DNA of 37,067 nucleotides from Acidobacteria bacterium RIFCSPLOWO2_02_FULL_61_28 (GCA_001767035.1 MEKR01000164.1:91685-128751), one strand, 5' to 3'; positions 24,207 to 33,983 are shown, counted from the stretch's first letter. Numbers and translations: made by a program. Notes: generated from the sequence alone by a model not told the origin.

Positions 24207-25307
24207 ATGGGGAGACGCGCTCATCGAAGCTGCGAGGGTGGATTGCCTGTAACCAATGACACCGTAGTGAGAACCATCGAGTGGACTCCCGAAGGGGTGG
24301 TATTGCTCGACCAGCGAAAGCTCCCCCGACGCGAGGAGTATCACCTCTGCCGCACATATCAGGAGGTGGCCGAGGCGATTCGCGGCATGATAATTCGGGG
24401 CGCCCCCGCCATCGGCGTGGCGGCCGCAATGGGAATCGCGCTGGGTGTGCGGCAGTCCCCGGCAGCCAGCTTGGATACCCTGAAAGCGGAGTTCCGCGGG
24501 ATTTGCGACACGCTGGCGGCGACCCGGCCCACCGGCGTCAACCTGTTCTGGGCGATTGGCCGCATGCGCCTGTTGTTTGATGACCTGATGGAGCGGCGCG
24601 CGGACCTCTCCGCAATTCGGGCACGGCTGGTAGAAGAAGCCCAGAAGATCAAGGAAGAGGACATCGCCGCCAACCGCGCCTTGGGGGATTACGGAGTTGC
24701 TCTGGTGCCCGCCGGAAAAACCGTGATGACCATCTGCAACGCCGGGGCGCTGGCTACCGCCGGATACGGGACCGCGCTCGGGGTGATCCGCTCAGCAATC
24801 CGCGAAGGGAAGAATGTGGATGTGCTGGCGCTCGAGACCCGGCCGTTCCTGCAAGGCGCGCGGCTGACTGCTTGGGAACTCCAACGAGACCGCATCCCTA
24901 CGACGCTCATCACCGACAACATGGCGGGCCACTTTCTCCACTCCGGGCGCATTGGCTGCGTTGTCGTCGGCGCAGACCGGATCGCCGCCAATGGGGACGT
25001 TGCCAACAAGATCGGCACCTATACGGTGGCAGTCCTGGCCAAGGAGAACGGCGTTCCTTTCTACGTGGCTGCTCCGCTCTCGACCGTGGACCTGAACATT
25101 CCCTCCGGGGACTCCATCCCCATCGAGGAGCGGCCGGCGGCAGAAGTCACTGAAATTCAGGGCGTTCCGATCGCGCCGGCGGGCATTGCCGTCAGCAATC
25201 CTGCCTTTGACGTTACGCCGAACTCCTACGTGTCGGCTATCATTACCGAGCGCGGCGTGGCCAGGCCCCCTTACACGGAAAGCCTGCGTCAACTGAAACA
25301 ACGGTGA
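24207..25307 (+). CDS. mtnA: S-methyl-5-thioribose-1-phosphate isomerase
   Basis: [91 protein letters not shown]. Confidence 0.96.
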   Translation: MGRRAHRSCEGGLPVTNDTVVRTIEWTPEGVVLLDQRKLPRREEYHLCRTYQEVAEAIRGMIIRGAPAIGVAAAMGIALGVRQSPAASLDTLKAEFRGICDTLAATRPTGVNLFWAIGRMRLLFDDLMERRADLSAIRARLVEEAQKIKEEDIAANRALGDYGVALVPAGKTVMTICNAGALATAGYGTALGVIRSAIREGKNVDVLALETRPFLQGARLTAWELQRDRIPTTLITDNMAGHFLHSGRIGCVVVGADRIAANGDVANKIGTYTVAVLAKENGVPFYVAAPLSTVDLNIPSGDSIPIEERPAAEVTEIQGVPIAPAGIAVSNPAFDVTPNSYVSAIITERGVARPPYTESLRQLKQR

Positions 25308-25538
25308 CGGGCGGCTCCGCCTTCGAGTTACCTTAACTGGGGCTTCTGAGCCTTATCTTTCAAGTGACTGCCAAGTTGTATTTGCCGATGATTTTTTCTA
25401 AAAAGTAATTTATCTTAATCCTGGGAAAGTTGTTTGGAATCAGCGCCTCGTTTGGTATGCTGGTAGCCTGCCGTCACCAGGCAGTGCGCAGGAGCCAATT
25501 GGGGAAGCTCCGTGCGATTCCAGTGCCAGGAGGGTTTC

Positions 25539-27734
25539 ATGTTCAAGAGCCGGATGCCGATCTTTTTACTTTGCGGATTTCTGCTGGGTGTCGTGGGAGC
25601 GCACGGACAGGCACAACAGCCGGAACAGCGTTTCCTCGGGCCGACGGCCAGCCTTCATGGCAACACCGGCCTGTGGAACGTCGTAAGCCCCCAGACGCTG
25701 GCTCCGGGCAACGTAGCTTTTTCGGTCTGGTATGACCGCATTGCCCGGGATCCGGGAGCCTTGACCATCAGCACGGTGGGCGTGGGTGGGGCCGTGGGTC
25801 TGAATAGTTGGCTCGAAGTGGGGGCCAACTTCGACATCAACCGCCGCATCTTGATGCGCCATTTCGAGCACCTGAGTCTCGGCCAGCAGTCCCTCGGCTT
25901 TTTTGGCAATCATGCTCCCGGCGCTGCTCCAACACTCGGTGAACTGGCGGCGGGCAGCACGCTCCTTCCGCAGTTGCGTTCTCCGGCCACTCGCACGGGC
26001 GCTTTGACGGGCGCGGCAGGATATTACAATGAGTTCCCCTTTGTCAGCGGCATCCAGGGCAACGGCGTAGGCCCGGTCACGCTCGGGCTGAAAATTAATA
26101 TTTTCGCGGAATCCAAAGGCGACCCGGTGGCCTTGGGTGTCTATACGTATGCCACCATCCCGACCCACCGATCCGCCAAGTATCTCCTGTTCCGGCCCAC
26201 ACAGACCGGCGATTGGCAATTTGGTTCCGATGTGCTGGTAAGCAAGAGTATTCGGAATGCCGCCCGTTTGTTTTGGAATGTCGGCTTCCGCCGCCTCCAA
26301 AGCCCCGACAACGGACGGATCGTTCTTCTCTCCGATGTCGTGCCGATCCGCATGGGCTTGGTGGCGCCTCTAGCCACTCGGGTGCAGTTTGTGGCCGAAG
26401 GCACCGCCGATCTGTTTGTCGGCGCCCGGACGCCGAATACATCCTTCGGCGCCGAAGATCCGGTGGATATCGCGTTGGGATTCCGAGCTTTCTTGAACCG
26501 CAATATGCATCTGAGCGCTGGCTACCGCCGAAATGTCAACCAGGGCGGGAGCGACAAGAACGGGTTCGTGGTCCTGCTGGGGTACAACTACGGCCCGCCG
26601 CCCGTGGAAGTTCTTCCGACGCCCCCGAGCCTGACCTGCACCGCGGATCCGGCGGAGGTTCTGGCCGGGCAGACTGTTCGCCTCTCCGCCCAGGGCGTGT
26701 CCTCGACCGGCGCGGCGCTCACCTATACGTGGAGCACGACCGGCGGGACCATCGAAGGGAGCGGGCCTGCCGTCACTCTCCGCACGGATAATCTGGCTGC
26801 GGGAACCTATACGGCTACCGTGCGGGCTTCCGAAGCGAGCGGCGTGTCGGCCGATTGCAGCACACGGGTCACCGTGCGCCAGCCTCCGCCTCCGCCGCCA
26901 CCTCCGGCACGGCCTCCGACGGTGAGCCTCCGGGTAGATCGGCCTCGGGTTCAGGTCGGCGAGATTGTGAATGCTATCGCGACGGCGAACAGCCCGGACA
27001 ACCGCCCGCTGACGTATCAATGGACGGTAACGCCGCGAGGCCAGGTGCAGGGCACGGGCGCCAACGTTCGGATAGACACCACGGGCTTGCAGCCGGGTAA
27101 CTACACCGTGAGCGTTCGCGTGACCGACGACCGGAACCTGAGCGCCGAGGCTGCGGCTCAGTTTGCCGTGGACGCGCCGCCGCCCCCGCCGCCCCCGCCG
27201 CAAGTCTCCAAGCTCGATGAGTGCTTGTTCCGGCGGAATTCCGCGCGGGTGGACAACGTTTGCAAAGCCAAGCTTGACAACGCGGCGCTGCGCCTTCAAA
27301 GCGAGGCCGACGCCACACTCACCATCGTCGGTTTCGCCGAGAACAACGAAGCCAATGCGGCACGCCTTGCCCAGAACCGAGCCAACAACGTTCAGACCTA
27401 CCTCACGCGGGACAAGGGGATTGCCGCGGCTCGCCTGAATGTCCGAACCGGCACGGGGGCCCGCGGAGCCGAGTACCGCCGGGTGGACCTCCACCTGGTG
27501 CCGCGCGGCGCCACCTTCACTGGCGCTCGCGTTTTCCCCAGCCTCCGGGAGACTCCGGTGATGGCAGCCGATCGCGGGGCGGCTTCGCCCCCAGCGGCCA
27601 AGGTTGCGGCTCCGGTCGCGGGAGTAACAGCCCGAGTGGCCCCGCCGAAGCCAAGTTCCGGCGGGGTTAATTCACCTCAAGCCGCACTGCAACGGTCAGA
27701 TGTGAAACGGATCATTCTGGCGAGGACCCGGTGA
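25539..27734 (+). CDS. Outer-membrane protein: beta-barrel-like N-domain, two PKD/Ig-like repeats, polyproline linkers, OmpA-like C-domain
   Basis: Signal MFKSRMPIFLLCGFLLGVVGAHGQAQ; PPSLTCTADPAEVLAGQTVRLSAQG...TYTWSTTGGTI and PTVSLRVDRPRVQVGEIVNAIA...TYQWTVTPRGQV; PPPPPPPP linkers; ADATLTIVGFAENNEANAARLAQNRANNVQTYLTRDKGI OmpA-like. Confidence 0.8.
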   Translation: MFKSRMPIFLLCGFLLGVVGAHGQAQQPEQRFLGPTASLHGNTGLWNVVSPQTLAPGNVAFSVWYDRIARDPGALTISTVGVGGAVGLNSWLEVGANFDINRRILMRHFEHLSLGQQSLGFFGNHAPGAAPTLGELAAGSTLLPQLRSPATRTGALTGAAGYYNEFPFVSGIQGNGVGPVTLGLKINIFAESKGDPVALGVYTYATIPTHRSAKYLLFRPTQTGDWQFGSDVLVSKSIRNAARLFWNVGFRRLQSPDNGRIVLLSDVVPIRMGLVAPLATRVQFVAEGTADLFVGARTPNTSFGAEDPVDIALGFRAFLNRNMHLSAGYRRNVNQGGSDKNGFVVLLGYNYGPPPVEVLPTPPSLTCTADPAEVLAGQTVRLSAQGVSSTGAALTYTWSTTGGTIEGSGPAVTLRTDNLAAGTYTATVRASEASGVSADCSTRVTVRQPPPPPPPPARPPTVSLRVDRPRVQVGEIVNAIATANSPDNRPLTYQWTVTPRGQVQGTGANVRIDTTGLQPGNYTVSVRVTDDRNLSAEAAAQFAVDAPPPPPPPPQVSKLDECLFRRNSARVDNVCKAKLDNAALRLQSEADATLTIVGFAENNEANAARLAQNRANNVQTYLTRDKGIAAARLNVRTGTGARGAEYRRVDLHLVPRGATFTGARVFPSLRETPVMAADRGAASPPAAKVAAPVAGVTARVAPPKPSSGGVNSPQAALQRSDVKRIILARTR

Positions 27735-27779
27735 TCGCTTGGGTCTGGAGAGTTTTGTTGAAGCTCCAGGACGAATGTA

Positions 27780-28013
27780 ATGAAGACCTACATCTTTCCC
27801 GTCGTGCTTGAACAGGAAGAGGACGGGAGATGGAGTGCCTGGATAGAGGCTTTGCCGGGCTGCACGGCGTGGGGCCACAACAAGGCAGAGGCCCTGCAAG
27901 CAATCAAAGATGCAGCGGAAGCCTACCTGGAAGACATGGTGGAAGCGGGAGAGGATCTAGCCAAGGAAGGAGTAAGCGTAGTAGAAGCTCCCGTAGTGAC
28001 AATCAGTCGTTGA
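27780..28013 (+). CDS. hicB: HicB-family antitoxin (second locus)
   Basis: MKTYIFPVVLEQEEDGRWSAWIEALPGCTAWGHNKAEALQAIKDAAEAYLEDMVEAGE; canonical HicB-like. Confidence 0.9.
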   Translation: MKTYIFPVVLEQEEDGRWSAWIEALPGCTAWGHNKAEALQAIKDAAEAYLEDMVEAGEDLAKEGVSVVEAPVVTISR

Positions 28014-28017
28014 CTTC

Positions 28018-28269
28018 ATGGATTCCCCCGATCCGAGTCACCTCCTCCGGAATGCTCCTGTCCGAGAGTTGATTGCAGCATTGGAACGCGACGGTTTTAC
28101 ATTTCGCCGAAGCAAGGGTTCCGGCAGAGTGTACCGTCACCCGGACGGAAGACGCGTCGTCATCCATTACCACCACTCCGGCGATACACTCCCGCTGGGC
28201 ACTCTCCGAAATGTGCTAAGAGGAGCACGCTGGACCGAGGCGGACCTGCAAAGCCTTGGGATGCTTTAA
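28018..28269 (+). CDS. hicA: HicA-family toxin (second locus, intact)
   Basis: RELIAALERDGFTFRRSKGSGRVYRHPDGRRVVIHYHHSGDTLPLGTLRNVLRGARWTEADLQ; 4 bp after hicB stop. Confidence 0.88.
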   Translation: MDSPDPSHLLRNAPVRELIAALERDGFTFRRSKGSGRVYRHPDGRRVVIHYHHSGDTLPLGTLRNVLRGARWTEADLQSLGML

Positions 28270-28511
28270 TTGCCAGCTCGGCCCAAAAGGACTCTTCTGG
28301 CCCTCGGAAAATCATCTTGCTCGGCGGCCCGGTAATTGCCCGGCGTGGCGATTTTGTATTGCGGCTTCGGATTTAGAGCAGCCAAGCAGCCATTAACACA
28401 AATAAGTAGCCACGGGAGCGCCTCACTGCTGCCATCCCGAGCGCAGCGACCGAGCAGCAAAAACGCCACGAGCAGATTAGCTGCGCACGCAGTCTTCAAG
28501 GAGGGAACCCA

Positions 28512-28964
28512 ATGGAATACACCATTTTTGCTACGCTCCATGAAGAAGCGAATAACGGTTGGGTCTGGCTGTCCCAACCCCACTGGGAGCGGCAGATCAT
28601 TCGGATTCGTAATAGGAAAACTCACAAGAAAGTTTTTTGCGAATAACGCTTAATAGATGACAACTTCAGAAAAATCTACGACAATCGTCTTCAGACGCAG
28701 GGCCTACCAACTATGGGCTCCGAAGAACCCTTGGTGATAAGCGAATGGTATCGCCGCAAGCTCGGCATCGAGAAAACACAGATATCTGTTGACCTTGATG
28801 TCAAGCCCACGTGTTGGTGGCTATGGGCAGCAATTCGCGCTGGGTGGCACCATCCCGATGCAATCGTCCGAATGGCCACTTGGCTTGCGGTGATTTCATG
28901 CTCACTGGGGTTTTTAAGTCTTGCGCTGGCCCTTTGGGCGGCCTGCAATCTCCTTAAGTCGTAA
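28512..28964 (+). pseudogene. Hypothetical membrane-anchored protein interrupted by one in-frame TAA
   Basis: MEYTIFATLHEEANNGWVWLSQPHWERQIIRIRNRKTHKKVFCE*RLIDDNFRKIYDNRLQTQGLPTMGSEEPLVISEWYRRKLGIEKTQISVDLDVKPTCWWLWAAIRAGWHHPDAIVRMATWLAVISCSLGFLSLALALWAACNLLKS*; same frame either side of TAA 28644-28646. Confidence 0.6.
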
Positions 28965-28967
28965 CGT

Positions 28968-29318
28968 TTGCCGAGAAGTGGAGGCCGAGTGCGTTTCAAC
29001 AAAAGGCAAAAGGCTGTTCTTCTTGCAGGAACCCTTGCTGCACTGGTCATCGGTATTTACCCACCATGGATTCTGAGTGGGTCTCTTGAGGAGAATTATG
29101 CTCCGGTCCAAGTCTCACTGGGCTATGGATTGATTTTTGTCCCTCCAATTGCCGACGCCGAAAAGATCAAAAAGGTTGGTTTTACGCACGACTCCATCCT
29201 AGAAGCAGTCTTAGCAAGCAAGGAGGGCGTAAGCCTGGACACGGCTCGACTCGGAACCGAATGGATAACGCTTATAGTGGTAGTAATCGGTTTGTTGCTA
29301 TATCTAAACGACGAATGA
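28968..29318 (+). CDS. hypothetical membrane protein, two TM segments
   Basis: RFNKRQKAVLLAGTLAALVIGIYPPW... ...EWITLIVVVIGLLLYLNDE*; likely GTG start near 28989. Confidence 0.6.
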   Translation: MPRSGGRVRFNKRQKAVLLAGTLAALVIGIYPPWILSGSLEENYAPVQVSLGYGLIFVPPIADAEKIKKVGFTHDSILEAVLASKEGVSLDTARLGTEWITLIVVVIGLLLYLNDE

Positions 29319-29431
29319 CGAGGGCTAGGCTCAACCTTCGAAGCTAGGTTGGAATAGCTGGAATAAAAGGTTTAGTCTGGATCGCTGCTATCTGGCGGAG
29401 TTCGAGCGAGAGATGGGCTTGTAAGGAAAGA

Positions 29432-30199
29432 TCACCTTCCACGCGATGGAGTCTCAGAGGCCCCGAACAGATCCACTCCCTTCTTCCCGTTCACAAATCG
29501 CCACAACGTGTCGTAGCGGTCCGGCGGCAAGGATTCCTTCAACTGGAACTGATAGACGCGGCGCGAGGCGTAGTGGAATTTCTGCTGCTCGTGGGTGGTG
29601 AGCGTCAGGTCGTAGAGGCCGGACGACGAAACGCTCTCCAAATCCTCGTAGCGCCAGGTTCGGTTCCCGCCCTTCTCGTCGGACTGAAGGACAACCCATC
29701 GCTCGGTGAACAACAGCCGCCCTTGTCGGCCCTTCAAGACGCCGAGGTGCTTGACGGGGAACTCGTATCGAACTTCGCCGAGGTCCGCAATCCGCAACCC
29801 GGCGGCAATCGGCCGGCGCGTGCGGGCGCGGAGGAAGTCATAGACTTCCAGCGGAGTCGGTTCGCCATCCGTCCAGGTAAACTCGAACACCTTGTCTGCC
29901 CCCAGCCGCCACTTGCGGTCTTCGTACGTGATTACTTTCAGCCGCTGCCCATCTTCCACTTGAAACTGCTGCACCTCTTCGTAAGTCCAGTTACGGGCGT
30001 CCTTCGTATGAGTGGTTTCGTACCGCACGCCCTGGTCATCGAGCGTCACGGTGCCGGAGCAACTCCCCCAGCCGTGATCGTGACGGACGTTCAGCAGCAG
30101 CGGGCTTTGTGCTGGAAGAGAGATGGCTCCTTGGACCAAAACGGCAATCAAGAAAATCGTCCCGGTGACCCACGATCGGATTTTGCGGCTCTTCTTCAT
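29432..30199 (-). CDS. secreted/anchored hypothetical protein
   Basis: MKKSRKIRSWVTGTIFLIAVLVQGAISLPAQS signal; start ATG overlaps the end of the upstream ORF by 4 bp. Confidence 0.7.
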   Translation of the reverse strand: MKKSRKIRSWVTGTIFLIAVLVQGAISLPAQSPLLLNVRHDHGWGSCSGTVTLDDQGVRYETTHTKDARNWTYEEVQQFQVEDGQRLKVITYEDRKWRLGADKVFEFTWTDGEPTPLEVYDFLRARTRRPIAAGLRIADLGEVRYEFPVKHLGVLKGRQGRLLFTERWVVLQSDEKGGNRTWRYEDLESVSSSGLYDLTLTTHEQQKFHYASRRVYQFQLKESLPPDRYDTLWRFVNGKKGVDLFGASETPSRGR

Positions 30200-30678
30200 A
30201 TCGAATTCCCCACCTTGTTTCCCGCTATGGGCGCCCACCGCCCCTCCCGAGCGCCCAGCTCGCGCAAGCGTTGCTTCATTTCCTTCAGGCACCGGGTCTC
30301 ACACTCATCCACCGGGCGTTCGTAGCCTTCCCGGTGGGTGATCTTGATCGCCAGGACCACGTCCGGGCGCTCGCCTCGTTTCCGATCATAGTGAATCGCT
30401 TGATCGTAGATTCCCAGGTCTGACCGGGAGGGCCGGTATTCCTGCGGCAGAACGCCCTCGGCGATCGTTTGGAGAGCGTGAAAGACACGCAGGCAGTGAT
30501 CGCAACCCGGCGAGGGATGTTCCACCCAAGGCTCGTGAGTTCCGTAAAGCTCCAGATCAAACCCAACCTGCCTTCTTTCCTGTTTCACATAGGCATATTC
30601 CGGCGAGACCTCCCAACACACCCGGAACTGTCTCACCAAGTCGGTTAACGATTTCGTATTGTTCTCAACCGTACCCAT
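30196..30678 (-). CDS. hypothetical protein
   Basis: 160 aa, MGTVENNTKSLTDLVRQFRVCWEVSPEYAYVKQERRQVGFDLELYGTHE...; tightly packed between cusA-like gene and 29432-30199. Confidence 0.65.
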   Translation of the reverse strand: MGTVENNTKSLTDLVRQFRVCWEVSPEYAYVKQERRQVGFDLELYGTHEPWVEHPSPGCDHCLRVFHALQTIAEGVLPQEYRPSRSDLGIYDQAIHYDRKRGERPDVVLAIKITHREGYERPVDECETRCLKEMKQRLRELGAREGRWAPIAGNKVGNSI

Positions 30679-30686
30679 AGGACCTC

Positions 30687-33600
30687 CTATTCGGCCGTCG
30701 GCAACCCCTTTGCCCGGCCGAGTTCATGCTTCACTTCCCCATGCCATTTCCAAATCGTGTACACCGGCGGATAGACGATGAGTTCCATGATGAAGGAGGT
30801 CAGGATGCCTCCGATCATGGGAGCGGCGATGCGCTTCATCACGTCGGCGCCGGTTCCGGCGGACCACATGATGGGAAGCAGTCCCATCAACATGACCGCC
30901 ACCGTCATCACCTTGGGGCGCACGCGCTGGACCGCGCCGTGCAGGACCGCTTCCCGCAGGTCGGCCCAACTCTTCATCCGGCCCTGCTGGCGCATCTCCT
31001 CATACGCCAGATCGAGATAGAGCAGCATGAAGACCCCGGTCTCGGCGTCCACGCCCATCAACGCGATCAACCCCACCCAGACCCCGATGCTCATGTTGTA
31101 GCCGAGATAGTAAAGCAGCCAGATAGCGCCCACCGCCGAGAACGGCACCGCCAGCAGAACGATCAGCGTCTTCGCCGTGGAGCGGGTATTCAAATAGAGC
31201 AAGAGGAAAACGACGAAGAGGGTGAGCGGGACAACCACCCGGAGCCGCTCTTCCGCCCGCTGCTTGTACTCGTACTGGCCGGTCCAGGTCAGCGTGTAAC
31301 CGGGAGGCAGCGCGAGCCTCGCCGCCACCGTTCGTTGCAACTCCTGGACGTAGCCGCCCAGGTCGCGTCCCCCCATGTCAATATAGACATAGCCCGCCAG
31401 CAAGCCCCCTTCGTCGCGGATCATGCTGGGGCCAAGCGTGAGCCGGATGTCGGCCAACTGGCCGAGCGGAATTTGCGCGCCGCGCGGCGTGGGAACCAGC
31501 ACGCGCCGGAGCTGCTCCAGGTCATCGCGCAGGCCCCGCTCGTAGCGTACGTTGACAGGATAGCGTTCGCGCCCCTCGATGGTTTGTGTGACGTTCTCGC
31601 CGCCGATGGCCGACTGGATCACGTCCTCCACGTCTCCCACCGTGAGGCCATACCGCGCCGCGGCCACACGGTCCACGCGAATGTCGGTGAAGTAGCCCTG
31701 CGCCACGCGCTCGGCGTAGACGCTGCGCGTGCCGGGCACGGCGCTCACAATCGGCTCGATCTGTTTTCCCAAGCGCTGGATTACTTCCAGGTCCGGCCCG
31801 GCAATCTTGATCCCGACGGCGGTCTTAATGCCCGTGGTCAGCATGTCAATGCGGTTGCGGATGGGCATGGTCCAGACGTTCGGGAAGCCGGGGAACTGGA
31901 GCTTCTGGTCCATCTCCGCGACCAGTTCCTCCATGGAAATCGGCCGGGTTTCCGGCCACACCTGGCGCAAAAAGCCGCGCAGAAACTCCGGCGCCCAATG
32001 GGAATACCACCGCTCGACCGGCACGTGCCGCCATTGCTCTTGCGGCTTGAGCGCCACGGTCGTGTTCACCATGCCCATCGGGGTATTGTCTGTGGCAGTG
32101 TTGGCGCGGCCCGCTGTGCCGAACACGCTCTCCACTTCCGGAAATTGCCGCAGGATGCGGTCCTGAATTTGCACTAGCCGCCCGGCCTCGGTGATGGAGA
32201 GGCCCGGCAGGGCGGTCGGCATGTAGAGGATCGTGCCTTCGTTGAGCGGCGGCATGAATTCCGAACCGAGGCGCAGGAACACCGGCACGGTGCTGGCAAC
32301 GACGGCAATGGCCGCCAGGATGACCAGCCAGCGGAAGCGCAAAGCCATCTCGGCTACCGGCTGATAGGCAGCGATCAGGATGCGGCTGATCGGATGCTTC
32401 GTCTCGTGATGAATCGTTCCGACCGCAACCGAACTGACCACGGCGGACAGCCATCGCGGCCGGAAGCGAAACCGCTCGGCGCGGATGAACAGCAACGACA
32501 GCGCCGGAACCAGCGTAATGGCCAGCACCGCCGCGATCGCCATCGAGAAATTCTTGGTGAAAGCCAGGGGCCGGAACAGCCGCCCCTCCTGGGCTTCGAG
32601 CGTGAAGATGGGGATAAAGGAAACAGCGATCACCAGGAGCGAGAAAAAGCTCGGGCCGCCCACTTCCTGCACGGCCTCGATGATGACCTCGCGGTAAGGG
32701 CGGGGCTTTCCTTCGGCGTCCCAGCGTTCGAGCTTCTTGTGAACTTGCTCGACCACAATAATCGCGGCATCCACCATGGCACCGATGGCAATGGCAATGC
32801 CGCCAAGCGACATGATGTTCGAGGTCACCCCGCTGAACCTCATCGGGATGAACGAGATCATGACGGCGGTAGGGATCGTCAGGATCGGGATCAGGGCGCT
32901 CGGAAGGTGCCAGAGGAACAGCAGGATGATCCCGCTCACGATCAGCAATTCTTCGAGGAGCGTGATCTCCAGCGTATGAATCGAGCGCCGGATCAAGTCC
33001 GAGCGGTCATACGTCGGGACGATGCGGACGCCTTTCGGCAAGGACGACTCGACTTCGCGCAGCTTCGCTTTGACGCCGTCAATCACGTTCAGCGCGTTTT
33101 CGCCGAATCGAACGATGACGATGCCTCCGACGACTTCTCCCTTGCCGTCCATTTCCGCGATGCCGCGCCGCAAATCCGGCCCCAGCGTCACGCGCGCGAC
33201 GTCTTTGACGCGGATGGGCGTGCCCATCGCGTTGGCCGCCACGGCCACCTCCTCAATATCGGAGATGTTGCGGATGTAACCGCGACCGCGCACCATGTAC
33301 TCGCGGCCCGAGAATTCGAGCAGCCGCCCCTCGACGTCGTTGTTGCTGCGCTGGATGTTCTCGACGACCGTTTTCAAGGGAATGCGGTAGGCGGCGAGTT
33401 TGTTGGGGTCCACTTGCACCTGATACTGCTTGACGAAGCCGCCGATGGCGGCCACTTCCGCAACGCCCGGCACCGCCGCCAGCCAGTAGCGCAAGTACCA
33501 ATCCTGCAGGCTCCGAAGCTGGGCCAGGTTGTGTTCGCCGGTTTCATCCACCAGCGCGTACTCAAAGACCCAGCCGACGCCGGTGGCGTCGGGCCCGAGC

Positions 33601-33983
33601 ACGGGGTTGACGCCCTCGGGAAGCCGCCCGCGAATCCCTTGCAGATATTCGAGCACCCGCGAGCGCGCCCAGTAGAGGTCCGTCCCATCCTGAAAGATGA
33701 CGTAAACGTAGGAGACGCCGAAGTCGGTGAAGCCCCGGACCGTCTTGACGCGCGGCGCGGAAATGAAGGCCGTTACGATCGGATAGGTGACCTGGTCTTC
33801 GATGAGATCGGGGCTGCGGCCGGGCCATTCGGTCCAGACGATTACCTGCACGTCGGAGAGGTCCGGGATTGCATCGAGCGGCACGTTCCGCAGCGACCAC
33901 CAGCCTGCCGCCACCAGAAAGGCCACAAAGAACAAAACAAAAAAGCGGTTCTGGGCGCACCCTTCAATGATTTTGCTGATCAT
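30687..33983 (-). CDS. CusA/CzcA-family RND efflux transporter
   Basis: MISKIIEGCAQNRFFVLFFVAFLVAAGWWSLRNVPLDAIPDLSDVQVIVWTEWPGRSPDLIEDQVTYPI; GAMVDAAIIVVEQVHKKLE; full-length HME-RND pump. Confidence 0.96.
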   Translation of the reverse strand: MISKIIEGCAQNRFFVLFFVAFLVAAGWWSLRNVPLDAIPDLSDVQVIVWTEWPGRSPDLIEDQVTYPIVTAFISAPRVKTVRGFTDFGVSYVYVIFQDGTDLYWARSRVLEYLQGIRGRLPEGVNPVLGPDATGVGWVFEYALVDETGEHNLAQLRSLQDWYLRYWLAAVPGVAEVAAIGGFVKQYQVQVDPNKLAAYRIPLKTVVENIQRSNNDVEGRLLEFSGREYMVRGRGYIRNISDIEEVAVAANAMGTPIRVKDVARVTLGPDLRRGIAEMDGKGEVVGGIVIVRFGENALNVIDGVKAKLREVESSLPKGVRIVPTYDRSDLIRRSIHTLEITLLEELLIVSGIILLFLWHLPSALIPILTIPTAVMISFIPMRFSGVTSNIMSLGGIAIAIGAMVDAAIIVVEQVHKKLERWDAEGKPRPYREVIIEAVQEVGGPSFFSLLVIAVSFIPIFTLEAQEGRLFRPLAFTKNFSMAIAAVLAITLVPALSLLFIRAERFRFRPRWLSAVVSSVAVGTIHHETKHPISRILIAAYQPVAEMALRFRWLVILAAIAVVASTVPVFLRLGSEFMPPLNEGTILYMPTALPGLSITEAGRLVQIQDRILRQFPEVESVFGTAGRANTATDNTPMGMVNTTVALKPQEQWRHVPVERWYSHWAPEFLRGFLRQVWPETRPISMEELVAEMDQKLQFPGFPNVWTMPIRNRIDMLTTGIKTAVGIKIAGPDLEVIQRLGKQIEPIVSAVPGTRSVYAERVAQGYFTDIRVDRVAAARYGLTVGDVEDVIQSAIGGENVTQTIEGRERYPVNVRYERGLRDDLEQLRRVLVPTPRGAQIPLGQLADIRLTLGPSMIRDEGGLLAGYVYIDMGGRDLGGYVQELQRTVAARLALPPGYTLTWTGQYEYKQRAEERLRVVVPLTLFVVFLLLYLNTRSTAKTLIVLLAVPFSAVGAIWLLYYLGYNMSIGVWVGLIALMGVDAETGVFMLLYLDLAYEEMRQQGRMKSWADLREAVLHGAVQRVRPKVMTVAVMLMGLLPIMWSAGTGADVMKRIAAPMIGGILTSFIMELIVYPPVYTIWKWHGEVKHELGRAKGLPTAE

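Noticed and set aside
25420-25540. Cobalamin or c-di-GMP riboswitch in the OmpA-like leader
   Set aside because: Only fragmentary resemblance; no B12-box or GEMM core could be matched.
28266-28653. ORFs 28266-28625 (-) and 28336-28653 (+)
   Set aside because: Overlap the interrupted gene 28512-28964 and repeat debris; no protein-like features.
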